From Rhodocollybia butyracea (taxonomy: Eukaryota > Basidiomycota > Agaricomycetes > Agaricales > Omphalotaceae), in the NCBI GenBank assembly GCA_015501585.1, contig JADNRY010000002.1, forward strand, positions 248,001 to 312,000: a stretch of 64,000 bases of DNA, given 5' to 3'. The position numbers were made by a program, and so were the translations under genes. The notes beneath the pieces are model-generated. The model saw only the letters and a list, made by a program, of their open reading frames with translations. It was not told where the DNA came from and did no database searches. Shown here one piece after another: positions 57,052 to 64,000 of this stretch (positions are counted from its first letter, which is position 1; each line of letters opens with the position of its first letter).

Positions 57052-59031
57052 CCTGCGCAGGGACCAGCCGTCAACCCCCTTTGTTATTTCTTTCCGTCAT
57101 TCTATGTGGAATACATCCCGTATCTCGTCACTCATTCCGCCCTCATCAGAGGCACATCTGTTTTCTGTATCTTTTGGTTGTAATCTAACTAGTACTACTT
57201 ATTCTGTCCTTTTGTGTTTGTCTGTAAGTCTGCATTTCACAGGTCTATGACCATTTCAATCATTCATGTGTCATTCGTCCAGCACAGCTATTACACCTTG
57301 TCCCGAGGAATCTTGCTTCAGACTTAACAGGCTTGGCGGGTGATTCATTTCCCGACAACTTCAATGCTCTTCACAGCACCACAGTTTTTTCACAAGTGTT
57401 ATGTAGCACCGATGGTTACTCGTTCTGCTTGAAGTGCATATTCGTATCCGCCAAAGATCGGAGATACTAAAAAACATAGCGTGACGCGAAGTCGGGTAGC
57501 GCAGCGCGGTCATAGATTTGATATCTTCGCTCTTTCCCCGTCTCGACTCTGAATCAGGCCTTTCCGGATCGTTCGTGAGTTCCCATCTAGTTTACAGTCC
57601 CTTCCTCCAGTTTCCTCCCGATATCTGTATGTTTTCAGTGCCTGGTATCGGGTATCATTCTATTATAGTAAATTTTCTGCTGATCATGACCGTATTGGTC
57701 GCTGTTTGAAGGTGTCATGTTCTAATTTTATTGGAAAACTCGCCGAATACATTCGCGCATATGACACCCACACGATCGGCTTGAAGAGCATGAACACTAT
57801 TTTATGGATGCATGTTTAAATTTTACATCCTATGCAGCTACGCGGATAAATTCGTGGTCATGGGTACCAAATGCATTCTCGTCTCATTATATACATAAAT
57901 AGCGATTTTTCAAGTCATTTGGGCAAACTCCTTTCAGTCAAATAATCGCCGTTGTGTGAAGCACCGTCAAACGCAGGAGACAAACACAAGTAGTGAGCGG
58001 CCAAGTAATGAATAGAGGTATACAGTTGAATTGTTTATTGTTGTGGATCCACGTTTGTCACGCTGGTACCTGGGAGAACCTGGGCCGGAACGTAGGTGAA
58101 CGTCCGTCCTCCGAGCAAGGTAGGACCCCAAGAGCAACATATCGGCAAACAATCCTTTTCGGGAACTTGAACCTTATTAGAATTTGTCTGAAAGAGTTAA
58201 ATTCGGAGCATTCAATCAATGATGAAGCCATAGTCCGCAGAGGTTCAAACGTTCAGAGGAGGTATGATAAATCATAAAATCCGACAGTCAAGCTAACTTG
58301 GTCAAGTTTCTCAGCTAGGCCAGATGACCATGAACCGCCATTTCTATTGTTATTCAGGCAGCATACTCATTGCTCCATATACAGATTGGGGACTTCATAT
58401 ATCGCAATTGGAGCTCCTGGCTGGTCGGATTTCATGGTCATTATATCATATGCTTGAATCGGACGCCCAAGCTCGTCGATATCGACAGCATCGGCGGAGT
58501 GGGCGGTTGGCTAGGAGTAGACAGATTACAATATTATCTTAAGGAGCTCGTCGTTGAATACTAAGTCCTAGGGAAATGGACACCAGTGCCAAGTGAAACA
58601 ACCGCAGAAGGATGACGGAGAGACTGTAAAATGTCACTGGGTGGCGGAATACCCGAAGACAGTGCCGACAACTGACATAAAACGATGAAGACTAAAGCCT
58701 ATAGTTAGAATTGGAAGTAAAAAGACACGGCGACCGATAACGAGGGAGCTGTAGAGAAGCTCTCTACATATAGAGAATGTATGAGCGGATCTAACGAGAA
58801 CAACTCGGAAGCGATAAAAAACGAGGCAAGCTACACCGAAATCATTACCCAAATTTGCATGGTAACGGAACAGACGGAAAACACCTTTGAAAACAGAGAG
58901 AACATCGAGAATGCATTGTGCGTGGAATAAGAAAGGAGTTCAGTGAATATTGATACAGGGACGGTCAGACTTGAGAGAGAAACGATGCAAAAAAGCCTAC
59001 TGAATTGAAAATGTTGAAAGTCGGGATTCTT
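57052..59031. other. Gene-poor interval, no gene recognised
   Basis: About 2 kb without a supported gene. Short frames at 57518-57709, 57993-58277, 58324-58564 and 58634-58852 lack motifs and splice partners. Confidence 0.5.
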
Positions 59032-61498
59032 TTACTTCAACAACAATTCATCATCCGACAAGTCTTCTTCGCGCAAATCGTCTTCTGTCGCCCCTCTCGC
59101 TCTAGCTCGCGCAACGGCAGCAGGGCCAGCTTCAGGCCCAGTCAAGGCTTTACCTCTGGCATTAGCTTTGCCTGCCAATGTTCTACCTAGACCTTTCGCC
59201 TTGGTCGCGGCAGCTTTTGCCCGTGCGCGAAGACCATAGGAACGAGCATTTGGAGCGGTGTTTATATCAGTGATAAATGCGATAGAACTCGGAGGAGGCG
59301 AATGAGTAGAGCTAGAAAAGACGATAGGTTTGTCGACCAAATTGAGAGTGTCGTCGCTTTCTAAGGCGTCGGTTGGTGAACCTGGACCAGGAGATGTTTG
59401 AGCTGGCTCGGACATTTGGACATCGACATTTTCGTTCTGTGGAGAGAATATGGTAGCGGAATTGTCATCCATGACACTGTCGGGGAGGTTCAAAGCCCCA
59501 GAGACTTGTTCCACAGCCGGATCTAAACCAGGAGCCGAGGGCACCACTGTGCCGCTACGACTCCGTTTCATCATTCCTGCCGCTTGACTAGGCAAATTCA
59601 CCAACGCGTTTCCGAGAGCGACAAAACTCCCGCTTCTAACTCGAGCACCTGGAGCTATCCCACTCTGCTGGGAGTTTGCAGCTCCCTCTAAGAAAGAGGA
59701 CGGGGGCTTGCCATTGCTACTGCGCACACGACGCGACATGGAAGGAAGAGCGGCTACACCAGGACCTACAATACGTTCCTCTACAATAGGCAAGGATGGC
59801 GCAAGGTTCATGGAGGTTGGTACTATCGTTCCGCTGCGAGTACGGCGACCAAGAAGAGGTACATGCGCGGCACTTCCATCATCGTTAGTTAGCGCGGGAG
59901 GAGGAGAAAAGACTTTGGTATTTCCTGGGACAACGGTGCCACTCCTTGTCCTTCTAGGAAGTGCGTGAACAGTATCGGAAACCGCAGTGCTAGAAGTTCC
60001 GGGAATGATGGTACCGCTTCTAGTCCGTCTAGCCAGAGGAGCTGCAGAATTAGGCTTTTCGTACTCGATTGTATAAGGCGGTGGCGAAAGCGAGGTATCT
60101 AGAGAGCGAGTGCGAAGTGGAAGACGGGTGCAGCACGAGTCCGTATCTTGAACAGGAGAACTATGAGTTTCTTCGGCGTTCAACGCAGGATCTGAGAATT
60201 ATCAGCATTTTATTACAAGTAAGGAGCCAGCATGGCATACTGAGCATCATGTTGTCAAACAGGCCCTCCAATTCTCCATGGTGAAATTGCTCTTCTTTAT
60301 CCATGTCCACATCGTTGTCTGCTTGCTTATATGCGCCACCTTCAGGACGTTTTGGGAGTCTCCAATCGGTAGTCTTTGGAGGGGATATAAGAGAGTCGCT
60401 AATCCAGGGCGACCTTGGGCGCATGAACTCGTCATCAGAGCTATCCGAGGGTGTGATATATCCACTACCAATTTTCGACTTGTTCTTCGACGCGAGCTTT
60501 AAGGCCTGGAAGAAGGACTTCCTGTGTCTAAGTTCTTCGTCCGAGTCAGATGCCTCGCCATCTGTGTCTGTATCTGGTCCAGCGAATGATTGTAATAGTG
60601 CTGGGCCGGAGAGAGCAGCAGGGTCCACATTGCCTCCAAATCGACGTTTTTCAGCGCTAAGAGAGCCAAGGTGTTTGAAAGGTGTTGAAGTACAACGTAC
60701 ATCCGAGAAGAAGGCGTCTTGGTTAAGATCTGAAGCCTCGTCTATCTCCATCTTGTCATCGAACACCGCACAACGACTGTAGTCGTACAAAGATAGTTGG
60801 GATGGTGGACGGTTGAAATCTATCCGTGAATGATTAGGCGAAGGCCTAATGGCAGGAAGAAACATATTGGGAGGCAAGTCTGCATCGAGGCGAGAATCGG
60901 GATCAGTAGAAATAGGAACATGTAGATCGAGAGCCGAAACGGCATGTCTAGGTTTATAGTCCCAATCAGACAGATTAGGATGACTTTTGGCTTGATAAGT
61001 TGGCGAATTAGTTGTCGATTGAGAAGCAGGACGAGAAATGTTAAGATTGTGTTTGCCATTCGGTAAAGTACGTTTCAGTTGATGGGAGTCAGGACTAGAG
61101 GTCGGAGATGCAGAGCTAGAGCAGCTATTGAAAGGACTTTCGAGATTTTTGTGTGGAGTAGTGCGTTTTCTACGGTGAGATTTGCCGTATTTCCTGAGGT
61201 TTTGTGGCTGTTTGCTTCTGGGAAACGGGCTATGCAAAACGGACGCGTTTTCTTTCAAATTAGTAGAGCTGGTTCGTCGATGAGTACGTTGAGTAGAGAC
61301 TTTTGGAATCGGAGAGAATCTGGAAGGAGAAAGATACGAGCCAACAGAAGAAGGCAACGTGTAAAACTGGGATTCTGAAAAAGAAGAAGGATGGGGAGTT
61401 TCATATCTGGTGTCGAAAGGCTTTCGAATTTTAGACTTTTTGATAGGAACGTCTGAGGCTTCGGTAGACATGTTGCGCTTCAATTTCTGGCGGTTCAT
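59032..61498 (-). CDS. Disordered protein with repeated RRTRSGT motifs
   Basis: Two exons (61498-60241 and 60191-59032), joined by a 49-nt intron, encode 805 residues. The N-terminal half is Ser/Pro/Lys-rich with several predicted nuclear-signal patches (IKKSKIRKP, SHRRKRTTPHK). The exon-2 half carries the motif R-x-R-S-G-T-x-x-P four times (RRTRSGTIIPG, RRTRSGTVVPG, RRTRSGTIVPT, KRSRSGTVVPS) plus two degenerate copies (RRVRSSNGKP, ARVRSGSFV). The tail is Ala/Arg/Lys-rich and ends in an acidic DDLREEDLSDDELLLK. The spacing and basic context suggest phosphorylation by an AGC-type kinase or 14-3-3 binding; this is inference. No domain is recognised. Confidence 0.75.
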
Positions 61499-61784
61499 GG
61501 TACAAAGTCAAAGCGCTAATCTTTGGCGCTCGGCAACGGTTCTCTCCGGGCCGCGTCAACGAATATCACCGATCGGTGTTTTTCTTAAGTGTTTTTTCTT
61601 ACCCATTTCGCCTCTCGGACAACTATAAAGTTGCTCTGAGGAAAATAACGAGAGTTAAACGCTATGAAGTGCTGGGGGGGCGTCACGAGGGCCATTTTTG
61701 TGATCGAGATGCCGCATATTTCCAATTCCTCCAATGTTTTCGCAACTTCTCCGACTTTTCCTTGTTATTATCCCCTTTATCAAG

Positions 61785-61882
61785 CCGACCTTAGCTCAGT
61801 TGGAAGAGCACGAGACTGTAACTGGCTAAACAAGCGTAAATAACGCATCTCGGGGTCGCCTGTTCGAACCAGGCAGGTCGGA
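61785..61882 (+). tRNA. tRNA-Tyr(GTA) with a 25-nt intron
   Basis: CCGACCT pairs with AGGTCGG (acceptor, A73 follows). The D-arm is GCTC...GAGC and the anticodon stem CGAGA/TCTCG. The loop reads CT-GTA-A, then an intron (61822-61846) and A38, and the T-arm is GCCTG-TTCGAAC-CAGGC. Removing the intron leaves 73 nt. All stems are fully paired. Confidence 0.95.
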
Positions 61883-61896
61883 TTCGGTTGCCATGC

Positions 61897-61903
61897 TTTT
61901 TTT
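61897..61903 (+). terminator. RNA polymerase III terminator of tRNA-Tyr
   Basis: A run of seven T begins 15 nt after the tRNA 3' end. Confidence 0.75.
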
Positions 61904-63455
61904 CTCTCTACTTAGAGCTGTAGTAACTCTTCAGTCAAAACATTCCCACGCCCTCTGATGTACAATTCCGTAGTTGATTCAAATTGCTGGAGTTGCACGA
62001 TAATAAACTTGCCTGTAGGCAGCAGGGACCCCAGGAAGTTCCTGTGGTATGTCTATTGCGCCACTGCCAGTCTTAATTTCCGAACATCGGAAGGCTGTCC
62101 CTTGGATACTCCGAGTCCTTGGCCAACAGATCTACATTAGGATTTGAAAAAAAGATTACAGGACGAGTGTACTTAGACGAGTGTGCCATAGTAAATAGAC
62201 AACGTTATCATGCCCAAATAAAGGCAGTGCCATACACCTATGTGCAATGTGTGTTTGACCGAAAAACGGTAAAGCGACGTTTGTAATTCAGCTGCAGATC
62301 GAGGGCGGTTCTTCGCAATCATATTCCTAGTCGGAGTTAGAGTCTCATTTTTAATTGCAGCTCTGCGCGCATATAGCGTATACATACCAAAGGAAATCTG
62401 AGATAAAAATTCATTGCTTCGGGTACGGATGCCCTCATCACAAATGGAGGATAGGCCGCTGGACAAAATACAACGAACAAAAAATCAACCGTGGGTACCG
62501 TATATGACAGCGATCTGGAACAAGAAATATTGACAATATTTTCTACCCCTTCAATTTTTGTGTGGCATTGAGCTCGTTCGTTGTGTGATTGGTGGGATAA
62601 CCCGCTGTGGGAGCTTGTGGGAGAGAAAAGCTGGGAAAAGACTGACGCCCGTTGGCACCTATTTCATATGTAGTAGCTCCCGTGGTAGTTCCTTGGAGGG
62701 ACTCAGGGAGTGGGAGGGAATCGCACCCCTTGAAACGACGGTCTGGTGACATACTGGACCTTACTAGGACTCGGGAGCAGACGCAGAGCAAGTCAATTGA
62801 CGACAGTGGTTACAGCTTGCTGCTATGTCGCGGTCAAAGTGCATCCTCCTTGTACTTAATAGTAAACCGCAAATAGCCAAGTACAGATCTCCGGACCAGA
62901 TGTGCTACGTCTTGGTTTCATAAGGTATACATGCCAAAAACTTTGGCTCTGTTACGCGTTACGACAATTTACGTCGGAAAAAAGTCATTTGCAAAATTCC
63001 TAAAACGTAGTAGTGACAGACCCGATGCACCATTTCTGAGAACATTTTATTTGAAGGTCCTGTCCGATTAATCATGATATCTAGTTTATCGAGTCACTGG
63101 GTCAGGGAGTTAATGATATTACTTTTTCTCTTCTTCCAAATTTCCTCTACTTAGTTTTCCAGATTTTATCGTTTACGTCAGACGAACAACAACTTGAACA
63201 GACTAGTGTTTCGCACCCCCACTCTCTTAAGTACATGTTCTACGAATAAGTACTGCCAAGAATGTGACTTCTCCGGGGTCGTCTTCACTCGCGCAAACGG
63301 TGACCCAAACCTACTACGACACATGATGCCCAATAATCACTGCTATGCCAGTTCTGGTGAAGGAATGATCAATCTAAACATATAGCAGCTGCACAGGATT
63401 CAAAGCTGTAGGATATCTAAACAATTACAAAAAACTTAAATCAGTGTCTAGGATA

Positions 63456-63507
63456 GCTAGCGGTGGGAACCCGCGTTTTTAACTTCGCGCTCATGAGGAC
63501 CGCTAGC
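63456..63507 (-). repeat. Hairpin with a possibly dispersed repeat
   Basis: Perfect 9-bp arms GCTAGCGGT and ACCGCTAGC flank a 34-nt loop. The minus strand reads MSAKLKTRVPTASYP in frame. From memory this peptide string turns up in many short predicted proteins of mushroom genomes, which would suggest a dispersed repeat or small element rather than a gene. Confidence 0.4.
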
Positions 63508-64000
63508 AAGTAGACTTCCTGCCAAGTGGTTACTAACAGCAAAGATCAAGATTTCTCCAGAGGGACCAGACTGCTTAGAGTGGGATGGCAGGCTGGATCA
63601 AGACTGGATTGCTCAACTCTTATCTTGAGATCACTGGTTTGAAGTATCTTGCGAAGGTTATTATCATCTCCATGCAGAGTGTCAACAGGCTACTTCCCCC
63701 CCTTCCCCCCCTCCACAAAACTGTTGTGATAGGCTCCTGAGGGTAAAAAGGCAGCAACGAGTATGGCATATTCCGGTTGTCCTCTTCGTGACGGTCAGAA
63801 GAGAGGGAAAAACGGGTGCAGAAGCATCCGCTGACTACAGTTTCGTACCTACGTAAGATTACAAGCTTGCAATGACAAATCCTAATCCAGCAAACTTAGA
63901 AACTTTGCAGAAACCCTCAAAAACGAAGAAATGTTAGGGCTGATAACTTGGTACTATTCGTCGATGTATCATTACTAGCCTTACTTACCAGATGAGTGAG

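Larger units (their letters stand above)
61883..64000. other. Gene-poor interval to the right edge
   Basis: No supported gene. A 63-codon frame at 63194-63385 includes KYCQECDFSGVVFTRANGD and LLRHMMPNNHCYASS. It has a possible C-x2-C pattern and looks protein-like, but no gene could be built. C-rich runs occur near 63698-63714. A hairpin is listed separately. Confidence 0.45.

Noticed and set aside
1..64000. CRISPR array, operon or prokaryotic mobile element
   Set aside because: No regularly spaced repeats and no bacterial gene organisation. All genes are intron-bearing and fungal.

Overview
This window is nuclear DNA of a basidiomycete fungus, most likely an Agaricomycete. Nearly every gene is split by many short GT-AG introns (about 45-70 nt). 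Both nuclear tRNA genes carry introns at the canonical 37/38 position. Several families are typical of mushroom-forming fungi: the DUF6533-like seven-helix membrane proteins, F-box/LRR proteins, and low-complexity nuclear proteins. I rebuilt exon structures by hand from splice sites and reading frame; unless stated otherwise, each exon chain given sums to a whole number of codons ending in a stop.

Layout. 0-12 kb: the 5' exon of a probable velvet-family regulator running off the left edge; a conserved proline-rich protein; a small DASH-complex subunit (HSK3-like); a 1.17-kb terminal-inverted-repeat element with a 6-bp target duplication; and a serine-rich orphan gene. 12-16 kb: a convergent pair, mitochondrial D-lactate dehydrogenase (cytochrome) and a phosphatidylserine decarboxylase. 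16-26 kb: two DUF6533-like paralogues in inverted orientation around RIB3 (riboflavin synthesis), then a mannitol-1-phosphate 5-dehydrogenase. 26-28 kb: degenerate coding sequence. 28-35 kb: tRNA-dihydrouridine synthase (DUS1), a secreted protein with two CBM19-like modules, and a membrane-anchored histidine acid phosphatase (phytase-like). 35-45 kb: gene-poor DNA with a shrunken local duplication, a frame-shifted membrane-protein gene, F-box remnants and a minisatellite. 45-62 kb: a dense gene block with tRNA-Ala(TGC), an RTC4-domain protein, an F-box/LRR protein, an unknown basic protein, a KAT14-like acetyltransferase, a DUF1771/SMR protein, a small membrane-anchored protein, a protein with RRTRSGT repeats, and tRNA-Tyr(GTA). 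62-64 kb: no gene recognised.

The genes are mostly unrelated single-copy functions, and I see no biosynthetic cluster. The most unusual feature is exon architecture. Both DUF6533-like genes need a 2-nt exon at the same position, plus matching 9-, 16-, 41- and 43-nt exons. D-lactate dehydrogenase needs a 6-nt exon and the histidine phosphatase a 9-nt exon. Three introns (one each in D-lactate dehydrogenase, DUS1 and the phosphatase) are best explained as GC-AG. All of these are inferences from frame and family conservation, and RNA data would settle them.
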